Notes under the pieces: generated by a model | The model's input: the letters and a program-made list of their open reading frames with translations, nothing else | Database searches by the model: none | Told to the model about the DNA's origin: nothing | NCBI GenBank assembly: GCA_037176705.1 | Contig: CM073886.1 | Location: 25,529,501-25,593,500, forward strand | DNA length: 64,000 nucleotides | From: Molossus alvarezi | Taxonomy: Eukaryota; Chordata; Mammalia; Chiroptera; Molossidae | Reading direction: 5' to 3' | Translations under genes and position numbers: made by a program | Shown here: piece by piece, positions 46,140-57,090 of the stretch | How positions within the stretch are numbered: the first letter of the stretch is position 1 | How the letters are laid out: each line of letters opens with the position of its first letter

Positions 46140-49100
46140 TCTCAACAGCGAGGGATTCAGATCCCAGCAGTCCCCGGAGAGTGAGGGAGAGAGCTGACAC
46201 CCCCAGAATGCCGCCTAAAAGACAGACAGTGGGGAGGTTTACTACTTTTAGTAAAAGTGAAAGGCTGTTTTGGGGGGTGGAGTGTATGTGTGTGTGTGTT
46301 TTCTCAGTTTGTTGAACCTGCTGTGTTTTCAAGGGCCTCTTTGCTTGGAAGGCCAAAAAGAGATGTAAGAAGGCAAAAGTACAATTTCTCCCCCCCCCCC
46401 CCCCCGCAGTGGTTTGATGAGATATTTTTGTGGACAGAATTTGAAGGAAATGAGTGGCACATTGTTCCCCTCAAAGCGTTCAACACTTCCAAAATCAAAC
46501 ACCGCCAAAACCGTGAATCATAATGACATTAGATTTCTCTTTAGATTTGTCAGCGGAGCAACTCTCTGCTTCCACGTGGAATCACAATATTTCTTTGCGA
46601 TTCTTTGCTACCTCGCTTTAAGGCAGTGTATAAGGAATTCTGCACAGCCTCATCACAGGGAATTTTCTAAGGCAAAGGTGGTGGGGGATAAATGCCCCTC
46701 CCAGAAGATTAACCTTGTTAAATTGCATAAATCTATACACACATCCCTGCCCTCCATTTGTAACCTACAGATACCCACGTATCTTAAGTTTATTTGTAAT
46801 AAACTGGATTTCAGTCAAGTGTTCACAACAAGGAATGGAAAAGTAAGCCGTACCTGAAAAGTTAGTTACTGAACACAAAGTCTTTGATACAAGGTTCAGT
46901 GCTTAGGAGACAGGGCACACGGACATACAGATGCCAGAGGATTGCACTTTCCAGCCTCAGCAAAAGCACCTCTGTACTTCCCGAGTTCTTTCTCTTTGTT
47001 ATGGGACACGATGAAACAGCACAATTTTCAGGAGCCCACGATTCCAGCGAGGCTGGGCGATGGGAAATTGTCACGTTGTAAAATAGTGCTTGGGCTTTGC
47101 TGAGTCGTCACCCGCCATCGGAGCACCGGTGAGCTGACTGTCAGATCCTATTTGCTCTGCTAAATAAGAATATCTCACCAAGTTAGCCTTTAATGATACT
47201 TCTACAAATAGGGCGTTTTCCATGAATTACCCAGGCCGGAACACTGAATATTCCGCCAGGATCCTGAGTTATAACCGAGGCGATGAAGCCGTATTTTGAA
47301 ATTACTGAATTGTTAAGTGTGGAAAAGCAGGCAGGATTTAGTGCTAAATGTGAACGCGAGCATTTGCTCAGTACAGTCACTGCTTAAATTCAGCCCTCTG
47401 AAACCGGGCGTGTAATTATGAATACATTTAGCAAATTCCCCCCCTCTCCCTCCCCCCTCCCGCCCCAGGCTGGAAACAAGCAAAGCAGTATGATGAAGAG
47501 ATTATAAATCAGTACTTTGCAAGTGAGAAGTCGTTATTAATTTGGCAAAGAATCACAGCTTTTTTCATATTCTTACCACCATCCCCTCCCCCCACCCAAT
47601 AAGGAAAAAAACCTCATGGTGGAACTGAGGTACACACTGATTACACTTTCCCTTTCTCTTCCCGGCAACATTTTATTAAGCAGTTGCTATCCCACTCCCC
47701 CCAAAGAAGTGTGGATTTAAAAAAAAAAAAAAGCAACTCTGAATTTGATCTTGGTAATACACAAACCATAGCAAATCTCAGGGAAAAAAATGTTTCGATA
47801 GAAAAGAATATGGTATAGCTAGGGGTACAACTTTTAGAGGTGCTGCCGCAGTGAAACTAATACTTCCTTAAAAATAAAAATGCGTGTGTGACTCAAACCA
47901 ATGAAAGTTGGAAAAGTCTCTGCGAGGGAACACTCCCTCTATTCCTTATTTCCCAGGCCCCCTCCCACCTTAAGAACAGAAAGAAGATTCTTGCCAGGTA
48001 ATAAACTTACGGCTTCCTAATAGATTGGCGCACCCTCTTTTAGTTGGGAAGGTAAATACAGCTGTTTCAGACGTGAGAATAGAAATTAGTCTGATGGAAA
48101 AGTTAAGGCCAACTCCGTACTTACAATCATTTGCCAGAAAATAAAGGCGCAGGCAAACAGAAGAAAACATTGCTGATTAGGGTTCTTGGAGCTGGAAATT
48201 TCTTTCTTGCCCAGCATCCCAAACTCAGGAAAACGTCAAGTCCTTTTTGCTTCTTATTTTTGGGAGGAGGTGAAAATGAACCCTGAATAAAGACACCTAC
48301 ACAAACACAATGTGAACAGCCACAGGCTTTTCAGGCCAAAGGGTGGGTGTCGAAGAGAGTTTGGAAGGAGTGGAATTGGGGGTCCCTCCATCACCCTGAG
48401 CCCCTCAGCCCTCCTTGTGGTCTCTTTCCGGAGCTGCTGGTCATCAGAGTTGCTTTCTCAGTGTCCTCGGTTGTAGGGGGCATGAGCAAATATTTTCAAA
48501 GCCTAAACGTTTCTGATTTTACATCATCTTATATAAAACCTTGGAGTTTAAGGAACCACAACGCTAACTTGTTTCTCAGCGTCCTTGAATGGCTGCACCA
48601 GTAGATGAAAGGGAGACACACCTAGAAAATGAAAACTCACGCTGGTGTCACCAGAAAGCCATTTAAAAAATGCATGGGGGAGATGGGGGCAGATTGGGCC
48701 TTTGCCTGAGGACTCAGCCCAGGCAGGGAAAGGGGTGCGTGGCTGGCGGGAGCCTTCGGTTAGCTGTGCAGCCTGGTGTGAAAATTTCCTCAGAGGTGTG
48801 CCGAAAGCGAGGCTGTCTTGTTGGAATCGTGGGCAAGATCAGTGCCCAGGACTGCTGGCATCTTTGCCCAAGACAGCCTGGACTGCTGCCAGCGCAGGCC
48901 TGAACGTGGCCTTAGAGCCACAGCCGGAGCCCAAACAAGCCCTGGACAGGTGCCCAGGGGTCTCTCCTCCGGAGACCCAGCCCGCAGCATTTCTTGGCCA
49001 GAAGTGGGGTATGTGGCTCCCCAGGGCAGCCTCCTCTGGACTCTGCAGGGTTTATTATCCGGTTACCACAAGGGTTCGGGTGAGGGCAGAATCCACTTTG

Positions 49101-50248
49101 CGAAATAATCATGGTCTCCCAAATGCTTGAAGGGAAGCAGATGAGGTGGTCGTGTGGGCTCCAACCGATCTGCCTGTGCAGGAGCTGACTTGGGTGCAGT
49201 AGGTTCAGGAGCAGAGCTGTGCTGCTGCGGCCCAGGTCGAGGCTCCCTGTTCTCTGCTCTCTAGCAACTAGGCTCCCCTGCGATCGTCCCATTTGGGGTG
49301 GGCTGAAGGGTGGGGCGCAGGGGCAGCAACCAAGCACCCACACAGCTAAACCACCAGCAAGCTACCTGTGCATGTTTGCTCCTGTCTTCGCCAGCCAGCG
49401 GGCCTCCCATGCACTGGGGAGCTGAGCCCTCTTATCACAGGGGAAAACCGGGGCATGGTTGTAGCCTGGGGGACCATTAGTGGGCCAGCTGGGCAGATGA
49501 GGGGACTTCCATCTGAGCCCCCCTGGGAGTGTGCCCAGAGAGAGAGGGGGATTGAGAAGGAGAACTAGGTGAGCATTCTGGGAAAGAAGCCTGCTCTGCC
49601 TTGGCCCCTGACCGAACCCTCTTGGGGAAGGAAGTTGCACCCAGCCCCGAGTCAGATTCCCATGGGACTCCCATTTGGCCCCAGTAACTGGACACCAGGC
49701 CACCAAAGGCCTCCTGGGTTCCTGATTGTATCTTAGAATGGCATTAAAAGGTCCCGACTGGGCACTCGCAGGCCATGCCACATTTAGCCTTAGGTTCACC
49801 CAAAGAATATTTTAGGTGCTGCTTGAAAGAACAGATCTGGTTGCCGCTGTCACATGGCTAGTGTAGACTGGCTCCCTCGCAGGCCTGGCCCTGATGGCCG
49901 GGCACTCGCTGGCATCTGTGCTGGAGTCCCTGCCAGAGGTCCAGGGACACGCGACAGGTGCCAAGGAGCCATCGAGCACTGGGCTAGTTGGTTCCGTGTC
50001 GGGAAGCTTTTCGCCCCATTTTCGTCCTGTTGGCGATAAGGACGCCTCCATTCACAGAACTCACAGAGGCTGTTTTCAGTCCCTCTCCTCTGCGATGGCC
50101 CCATGTGATATGCCAGACTGCTGAGTGAGCTGCCTCCTCCTCGGGTGTCAGTGACCCGTGGAGGGGTTAACCCTTACCAAGCTGGGGTGCTGGTGGCCCC
50201 AGGGGCCGCTGCCTGTAGCAGTCTCAGAGGCCCCATGGGAGCCATTGT
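46140..50248. other. Single-copy DNA between the two microRNAs
   Basis: Strikingly free of SINEs: about 4.1 kb with no recognised repeat, mostly AT-balanced up to 48600. A poly-C run precedes an acceptor-like CCCCGCAG near 46409. Pyrimidine-rich acceptor-like tracts (for example CCCTCCCGCCCCAG near 47455) may mark host-transcript exons. No protein gene is recognised. Confidence 0.5.
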
Positions 50249-50264
50249 CCTGAACTCCATCCTT

Positions 50265-50371
50265 TTGTTTTTTTTGGTACGTGCCCCTAGCTGCTAGGGC
50301 CTAGCGGGAACTGAACCCGGGACTCTGGTCTGCAGGCTGACGCTCCAACCGCTGAGCCAAACCGGCCAGGG
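50265..50371 (-). mobile_element. Head-only Ves SINE with perfect target duplication
   Basis: Only the tRNA-related head is present: the T-rich tail is followed directly by GGTACGTGCCCCTAGCTGC, CGGGAACTGAACCCGGGAC and GAGCCAAACCGGCCAGGGC. The whole middle, CT run and usual tail are missing. Perfect 16-bp duplications CCTGAACTCCATCCTT at 50249-50264 and 50372-50387 show this short form was itself inserted, not deleted afterwards. Confidence 0.9.
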
Positions 50372-50387
50372 CCTGAACTCCATCCTT

Positions 50388-50954
50388 AATCCTCAGTCGT
50401 TAGTGGTGGGACTGGAGAAATGGCGCATGGCTGGTAGCAGTGATTGTCACCCCCCCCGCGATAACCACTAGTCTCTCCTACCCAAGCTTTCACCCTTTTG
50501 TTGGTTGGACAGGGTGGAAACAGCTGCTCACTTTCCAGATATTTTCATCTGGGTCTCCCAGTTGACAAACTCTCCCACATCCCAGAGGAGGAGGTACTGA
50601 TGGGATCACGGTTCACCTAGATCATTAATGAGAGTTTGGAATAACCGTTGGGGGTATTGGGGAACCAGCCAGTGGCCTGGCATTAGGGAATGATCCCTGG
50701 AACCTGCTCTAGGGTTTCAGATCCTGGTTTTCTGGGTACAGAGGAGGTGCATTTGTACGGAAGCCACTGTGTGGAGACGCATTTAGCCAAATATCAGCCA
50801 ATCATTATCAGTCTTTGGGAGCCTGGGTGGAGCCACCGTACACCACGAAAGCCTTGGCTTGTTGAAAGTTTGCTCTAACTTTGTACATTTTTTCCTTTTT
50901 AGTTTTGGCTCTTGGTGCTCAGAGAACCACCACTTCCTGCCCAGCTGGTTCATT
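50388..50954. other. Non-repetitive DNA upstream of pre-miR-365
   Basis: No repeat or gene is seen. A strong pyrimidine tract with AG at 50901-50902 (TTTTTTCCTTTTTAG) lies about 50 bases before the hairpin and could be a 3' splice site of the host transcript. Confidence 0.45.
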
Positions 50955-51043
50955 ACCGCAGGGAAAATGAGGGACTTTTGGGGGCAGATGTGTTTCCATT
51001 CCACTATCATAATGCCCCTAAAAATCCTTATTGCTCTTGCAGT
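50955..51043 (+). ncRNA. MIR365A: pre-miR-365 hairpin (miR-365a locus)
   Basis: The precursor appears identical to the human one as I recall it. The 5p strand AGGGACTTTTGGGGGCAGAT + GTG lies at 50970-50992 and the 3p strand TAATGCCCCTAAAAATCCTT + AT at 51010-51031. The 3p seed AATGCCC is intact. The arms pair well, for example GGGACTTTTGGGGGCA with TGCCCCTAAAAATCC. The base of the 3' arm reads TTGCTCTTGCAGT, which resembles a splice acceptor. The second miR-365 locus in mammals is on another chromosome beside miR-193a; proximity to miR-193b identifies this one as 365a. Confidence 0.97.
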
Positions 51044-51610
51044 ATTCCTCCGGGGCCCCTGGGCTGGCCCCGCACCAGCCGGCATGAAGGAAGAGAGGAA
51101 GATGTCCCCCTTCCCGCAGTTCTCCCTTCTGGTCCCTGAAAGAGCTCCCCTCCCAGTGCTCAGAACCGGTTACCACCGTCCACACACATGGGTGGCTGAA
51201 CACGCGCTCTGCCCTGCAGGGGCAGGATGTTGGCGATCAGGCCTGGGAAGCAGGGCAGCTACGGCTGAGGGTTCCTGGGGAAGGTGGGGAAAGGGGGAAA
51301 GAAACAAGTGCTACCTGTTTGACGAGGTGAATTTCACTCAGCCTGGTGCCTTCCGGCCGGCCGGGCCTCTGGGATCCGCACTTTGGCAGGGGCTCCTGGG
51401 CAGTGCTGGCCTGCTCGTCAGCACCCTGGGACAGACCACTTTCCCCACTTGTTGCCTCAGTTTCCCCATCTGCCAAGGGAGAGGCAACACCCCATGCTCT
51501 GGTCTCAAAAGGTTTTTGGTTATTCCCAGTGTTACGATGAGTTCAAGTGGTACACCAGCTCTGAAGGTGCTTTGAAACCGGACAGTTAAAGCATTCAACA
51601 TGGAAGGAGT
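51044..51610. other. DNA downstream of pre-miR-365
   Basis: Moderately GC-rich and non-repetitive. A 238-codon open frame (50859-51575) runs through pre-miR-365 into this stretch but shows no family resemblance. Probably part of the non-coding host transcript. Confidence 0.4.
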
Positions 51611-51620
51611 TAGTGCTGAG

Positions 51621-51867
51621 ATTTATTTATTTTTCATCCTCACCGGAGGATATTTTCTCAAATATCTTCAGAGTGGGATGGGGAGAGGGGGAGAGAGACA
51701 GAAACATCGATGTGAGAGGGACACATTGATCAGTTGCCTCCTGCCCGATCCCGACCAGGGCCGGGGTTCAAACTGCAACCGAGGTACGTGCCCTTGGCCT
51801 GAACCAAACCCACGACTCTTTGGTCCGCAGGCCAGCGCTCTACCTGCTGAGCCAAACCGGCCAGGGC
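51621..51867 (-). mobile_element. Ves SINE (long subtype)
   Basis: CATCCTCACCGGAGGATATT tail to the head ending GAGCCAAACCGGCCAGGGC. Flanks TAGTGCTGAGATTT and CAGTGCTGGGGTTT are an imperfect target duplication. Confidence 0.92.
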
Positions 51868-54005
51868 AGTGCTGGGGTTTGTTTATGAATGCCTGCCTAA
51901 TATGCCGAGACACTCAGGCAGGGGGACTGCAGCCCCGCAGTGAGCTCCGGTTTCTGGAATCAGCCACCCCCCAGCTTTGCGACTCTCTGTCACCCCAGGC
52001 AAGGGACTCAGTCTCTGAGCCCTCATGTCCTCATACACGAAACCCATGTTCAGGAATAGACGTTTCCCAAGTCTGATGTGCCCCTCCGTCTACTCGGTGA
52101 CTTTAAGCGGTGCCTGGCTAAGCTATTCTAATAGGTGTTTCTTTGTAAGTGGATTTCTATTCATGGCAACCGATTGGTTTTCAATTTCAGGTAGAGATAG
52201 AAGCACCCCCGCTTTGTTTTTACATCAATTTCTGTAAGTAAAAAGGGGTGAGTTGCTTGGAAGAAAACTGTTAAACCAAGAGTACAGGCGGTGTGAGGAT
52301 GGAGAGGAATAAGGGTGGGAGTTTGTAAAGCTTCCTAGGTTCACTTACTTACAAATTCTTTTTTGTTTTAGGGATTTTCAAGATGACCCATGGAGTCGGG
52401 GTAGGGAGGGGTGGGACAGAGGGGTCGGTTGCCAGTTCAACTCTGTGGAGGGCTCCGCACAGGACAGCCTGGGTGTCGCATATCTTCCCTTGGTGGGTTG
52501 GGCCCACCCCTTCCTTGCTCGACAAAACTAATGAGACTCCTCAGACCTCCCCCCCTGCACCCACCCGTGGCTCTTGTCTCTCATTTTAAGACCATGATGC
52601 CTGGCACCCTCCTTTCTGGCCAGGACAACTCTCTGGGCTCAGTTTTCTCAGTGAAATGGGGAGAATAATAAACCCTCTGTCTCAGAGCAGGGCTCACTCA
52701 GGCAGCTCTGATGGTTCACAAAGGGCACCAGCGGCCCTGGGATGAGCAGGGGACACTCCTCCAACAGACCACCCTGTGCCTGGTGGGGGCATTAACTCTC
52801 TACCCACCCCTGGGATGGTGGTTTCGAGGGAAAACAGTGAGCACTGGGTCCCCACTGGGCAGGGGCAGACTCCAGTTTCACTTTCTGCTGTGTCATGGGG
52901 TGGGGGTGGCAGCGGGGCCCAGCTGGCCAGCTGGGCGGGCACCTAGAGGCCAGCAGACAGCTGCCAGCCCAGCTGCCAGAGCACAGCCCACACCCCCCCT
53001 GCCCAGTAGCCTGCCAGATGGGGGCTGGGCCCTTGGGCCACCCCTTAAATGCCTCTACCCCACAAAGTGGGGAGATCTCAAGTGAGAAAAGCCAGGGGAG
53101 GGGGTGAGATGGTCCCTGTTGCATCTGGATGAGAGCACTCTGACCAGACACCTGCTTCCTGCCTCCCTTCCCTGGGCACGTGTCTGTTGAGGACCTACTG
53201 TGTGCTAAGCACTGTGACAGGCGCTGGAGGTGCAGCAGGGAACAAGATAGCCCCTGCCCTCTTGGAGTGCCCAGTTGAGTCAGGGGAGACGGACGAGAGA
53301 GTAAGCAAAGAAAGAATCCCATGTTGCAGGGGAAATTCCGCACTGTATGCTTAGCGTCAGCATCTCGGGGAAGGGGTGTGCATACATGCCTGTGTGTGCA
53401 CATGAGCGTGTCAGTAATGTGTCAACTCCTGGGACACACAGCTAGATTAAGAACACAGACCTAGGGGCCAGATGTCCTCTGTTTGAATCTGGATTCTTCC
53501 ACTTACTGGTGTGTGAACTCAGGCGACCTCAGTCAAGTTCCTACCCCTCAGTTTCCCGGTCTAGGTGCTGGAATAAAAGCATCTCTGTGACGGAGCTGCT
53601 GTGAGGCTGAAATCAGCGAACATTCCCTAAAGAACTCAGGGCAGTGCCTGGCATCGACCACGTGCTGTATAAGCCTTAGCTCTCATCTCAGAGTGATAAA
53701 TGTGCACTGTTTTTCTAGGGGGCAGTGCAGCAGCCACAGCAGGCTGAGAACACTGGTAAGACTGGTGAGTCCATCCTCCTTGCCAAGCACGTCAGTGCCT
53801 GGTCCCATTCACCAGCCACAGCCAACCCTCAGCTGGGCCTTTACATGTCCTATTCAGATGTGGAAACTGAGGCTCAGGCAGGTGAAGAGATGTGTCCAGT
53901 GGTACCGAGCTGGAGTGGTCTATGACCCCAGGTACGGGGCTGGCTTCATGGTTGGGGGCCCTGCACTTGCTTTAATGCTCTGCGTTTGTCACCTTGAAAT
54001 TCTTT
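51868..54005. other. Intergenic DNA with MIR remnants
   Basis: MIR or L2-like traces lie near 53185-53275 (GAGGACCTACTGTGTGCTAA) and 53450-53690 (TGTGTGAACTCAGGCGACCT, CTCAGTTTCCCGGTC, AGTGCCTGGCATC). The long minus-strand frame 52792-53403 is judged spurious. No gene is recognised. Confidence 0.45.
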
Positions 54006-54241
54006 TCTTTTTTTATCCTCATCCGAAGACATTTTTCCTTTTTTTGTTCAGATTGAGTGGGAGGGAAAGAGAGGGAGAGAAACACCGATGTGAAAGGGAC
54101 ATCGAGTGGTTGCCACCCGCGTGACCCAACTAGGGCTGGGGACAAACTGCAACCGAAGTACGTGCCCTTAGCAGGAACCAAACCCGGGTCTCTCTGGACC
54201 GCAGGCCGATGCTCTAACCACTGAGCCAAACCGGCCAGGGC
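54006..54241 (-). mobile_element. Ves SINE (long subtype)
   Basis: TTATCCTCATCCGAAGACAT tail, GAGAGAG run and head ending GAGCCAAACCGGCCAGGGC. Flanks TTGAAATTCTTTT and TGAAGTTCTT suggest the target duplication. Confidence 0.93.
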
Positions 54242-54345
54242 TGAAGTTCTTAATAATTTTGGAACCAAGGGCCCCGGGTTTTTATTTTGCACATGATGGA
54301 CCCAGTCTTGCCCAGATCTGACTTACTCCAAGTCTGCCATTTTTA

Positions 54346-54533
54346 TTTTCTTTATTGATTTTGGAGAGAGAGATAGAAACATCAATGAAAGAGAACATCG
54401 ATCAGCCTCCTCCTGCATGCCACCCACTGGGGATCGGGCCCACAACCCGGGCATGTGCCCTGACCGGGAATCGAACCAGTGACCTCTTGGTGCATGGGTC
54501 GATGCTCAACCACTGAGCCACACTGGCCGGGCC
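54346..54533 (-). mobile_element. Ves SINE, short-tail subtype, perfect duplication
   Basis: TTTCTTTATTGATTTTGGAG tail, CCACTGGGGATCGGGCCCAC, GGAATCGAACCAGTGACC, TTGGTGCATGGGTCGATGC and head CACACTGGCCGGGCC. Perfect 16-bp duplications AAGTCTGCCATTTTTA at 54330-54345 and 54534-54549. Confidence 0.95.
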
Positions 54534-54812
54534 AAGTCTGCCATTTTTAACTCCCACCATCCATATATCATACAGCTGTATCCAGAGTTGTTTTTCAGAT
54601 CATCAATACAGTGTTTAGGGTGGGACTGAAATTCTGGGGATAATATGAAGATTTATTATAGGGCTGCATTGTCTAAACATGTATTTGTTTGTCTGTTGCC
54701 CCTGTTAGAAAGCAGACAGGGCAGTTGTCAAGGTCAGGAACCCCGACTCATTCATTACTATATCCCCAGGACCTACTATGTATTAGCTGCTCAGTTAATA
54801 GTTGTGATACAG

Positions 54813-55024
54813 CCCGGCCAGTGTGGCCCAGTGGTTGAGCGTCGACCCATGCACCAAGAGGTTGCCAGTTCAATTCCTGGTCAGGGCACATGCCCAGGTT
54901 GTGGGCCCAATCCCCAGAGAGGGGCATGCAGAAGGCGGCCAATCGATGTTCTCTCTTATTGATGTTTCTCTCTCCCTCTCCCTTCCTCTCTCAGTCAAAT
55001 CAATAAAGAAACAAACAAACAAAA
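54813..55024 (+). mobile_element. Ves SINE, short-tail subtype
   Basis: GCCCGGCCAGTGTGGCCCAG head, CCCATGCACCAAGAGG, GGTTGCCAGTTCAATTCC and AAATCAATAAAG tail running into AAAC repeats. Next to another plus-strand SINE. Shared GTTGTGATACAG / GTTATACAG flanks. Confidence 0.92.
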
Positions 55025-55033
55025 AGTTATACA

Positions 55034-55284
55034 GCCCTGGCCGGAATGGCTCAGAGGTTAGAGCGTCAGTCAGTGCATCAGAGAGTCGGGTTTGATTTCC
55101 AGTCAAGGGCACTTACCTGGGTTGCAGGTTCAATCCCTGGCCTAGGTTGGGGTGCATGTAGGAGGCAACCAATCAATGTGTCTCCCTCACATTGATGTTT
55201 TTCTCTCTTTCTCCTCCTCCTTTCCATTCCCTCTAAAAATTAATAGAAAAAATCCCCAAGTGAGGATTAACAACAAAAACAAAA
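55034..55284 (+). mobile_element. Ves SINE, older subtype
   Basis: GCCCTGGCCGGAATGGCTCA head, GGGTTTGATTTCCAGTCAAG, GGTTCAATCCCTGGCC and a CTAAAAATTAATAG tail ending CAAGTGAGGATTAAC. CTTATGATACAATC at about 55287 may derive from the neighbour's target site. Confidence 0.9.
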
Positions 55285-55340
55285 TACTTATGATACAATC
55301 GATGAATGGGAAGCTGATGTATCACCAGAACCAAACTTAG

Positions 55341-55539
55341 TTATTTACTTATTTATTATTGTTTTTTTAATCCTCACCCAAGGATATTTTTCCATTGCTC
55401 TTTAGATAGAGTGGAAGGGGAAGAGGGAGAGAGAGAGAGAGAAACATTGATATGAGAGACGCATCGATTGCTTGCCTCCTGAACGACCCCCACCAGGGCA
55501 GGGTCGATGCTGTAACCACTGAGCCAAACTGGCCAGGGC
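55341..55539 (-). mobile_element. Ves SINE with internal deletion
   Basis: TAATCCTCACCCAAGGATAT tail and GAGAGAG run, then CGACCCCCACCAGGGCAGGG joins directly to TCGATGCTGTAACCACTGAG and the head end AACTGGCCAGGGC. About 40-50 bases around the B box are missing. AGAACCAAAC flanks both sides. Confidence 0.9.
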
Positions 55540-56848
55540 AGAACCAAACCTGTTTATATGACGCCTTCCAGGAAAGCAGGTTGTCGATAGTGCAGTGTCG
55601 GCCCTGGTCCTCTCAGCACGCTCCTGGACAGCCCCTCAGGGTGTGGAGACAGGTCTCTTTCCCCGCCCTGCCCCAAACCTGTCTGCCGAATCCCTGCAAC
55701 AGATTATTCCAGCAGGTTCTGGTGGGGAGCTCAGAGAACACGCGCACGGAAAGGCACGCGGGCCTGGCGTCCGAGCGCCTGTAATCGGGGAAAATGCAGT
55801 GTTCAGCTGAAGGATACTCAGGTTTTAGTTCTGGGCAGGTTCAAGTCCCAGCCAGGGGTCAGGGAGCACAATTTCCTGAACTGATTATGACAGGGTTTGA
55901 ATTTTTGGATTAAATGCCCTTTTCCCTCTGAAATTAGAGTTCTTCTTCACTCTCAAAGCTCCAAATTACAAATATTACTAAGAAGCAAAGAATCATCTCA
56001 AAAGCCTTTAAGAGATTTTATAATAATAAACATGTAGCCATTTTTGGCCAATTGTTTGCATAGGCATTATCTCCATTGCTTCAGATAACCCTGTGAAGTC
56101 AGGGTTACCGTCCATTTTCTAAATAAGATAATCGCCAACATATATTGAGTACTAGGCACTTGACACATACGAAGTCATTTTAGTTGCACAAGCAACATAT
56201 GAAGGAGGCACTGCTGTTATGTCTGGCTTTCTGATGAGGAAACACGCGTAGAGAGAGGAACTGACTTGTCCAAGGTCACACATCCAGTTTGGATCTCCCA
56301 CCCCAGGGTCAGCAGCTAAATGTTTCAGGCATTGCAAGCCCTATGGTCTCTGCCCAGCGATTCGACTCTGCCTTGTAACAAGAAACTAGCCATCGATAAA
56401 CATATGTAAATGAACAGATGTGCCTGTGTGGTCCAATACAACTTTATTTACAAAAACAGGACGTGGGTCACAAGGCTATAGTTTGCCCACCTATGTTCCA
56501 GATCCCAAAACCTGCCTTTCAGTTGGGAAGAACTTGGCCCTGGCAAGGCTCTGTGCCACCCTCTCTCCCCACCGGCGAGATGACTGAGGGTTACGTTCCA
56601 GATCAAAGACCACTGGTTGAGTAGGCCTCTCTCTCCTTGAAGGAATTAGGAAGCTCTTGGAATTTACCACGGTTAAGACTTACTAATGACTGCCATAATG
56701 GAACACCACGGGAATTTTAAATTGTAATTTTAATAGCTGTCAACTGAGTAACTTTTAAAGTGGAAAGTGGTGTAGTTCAGGAAAATACCTCCGTTGAGTA
56801 CTTTGGCTGTGGAAAGATGGTCTCTCCAGAGAATGAAAAATATGTTAA
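55540..56848. other. Intergenic DNA with a MIR and a hAT-type remnant
   Basis: A MIR remnant is near 56130-56290 (GAGTACTAGGCACTTGACAC, GATGAGGAAACACGCG). The rest is unrecognised single-copy sequence without a convincing gene. Confidence 0.45.
56304..56495. repeat. hAT-Charlie-type DNA transposon remnant
   Basis: Starts CAGGGTCAGCAGCTAAATGT and ends TATAGTTTGCCCACCTATG, decayed inverted ends of the CAGGGGTC type. The interior AACTTTATTTACAAAAACAG is characteristic. Short and non-autonomous. Confidence 0.65.
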
Positions 56849-57090
56849 GCCCTGGCTGGTTTGGCTCAGTGGTTAGAGTGTCGGCCCGCAGACCAGTGGG
56901 TCACGGGTTCGATTCCGGCCAAGGGCACGTACCTTGGTTGTGATTCATCCCCGGCCCTGGTCGGGGTCATGCAGGAGGCAGCCATTCAATGTGTCCCTTT
57001 TACGTCGATGTTTCTCTCTCTTCCTCTCTCCCTCCCACTCTCTCTGAACAAAAAAATAGAAAAATGTCCTCGGGTAAGGATAAAAAAAGG
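56849..57090 (+). mobile_element. Ves SINE (long subtype)
   Basis: GCCCTGGCTGGTTTGGCTCA head, GGTTCGATTCCGGCCAAG, CCCCGGCCCTGGTCGGGG and GTCCTCGGGTAAGGAT tail. Flanks GAAAAATATGTTAA and GAAAATATCTTAA. Confidence 0.94.

Larger units (their letters stand above)
44300..51100 (+). ncRNA. MIR193BHG: Inferred primary transcript carrying miR-193b and miR-365
   Basis: Both hairpins are on the plus strand 4.8 kb apart downstream of one CpG island, the arrangement known for the human host gene. Ends are approximate; the 5' end is placed in the island and the 3' end only has to pass pre-miR-365. Candidate splice signals are the donor at 44636 and acceptor-like sites at 50901-50902 and 51041-51042. Exon structure cannot be proven from the sequence. 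Confidence 0.5.

Noticed and set aside
52792..53403. 203-codon minus-strand open frame
   Set aside because: It overlaps MIR/L2-like DNA and GC-rich sequence, has low-complexity composition and no family resemblance.
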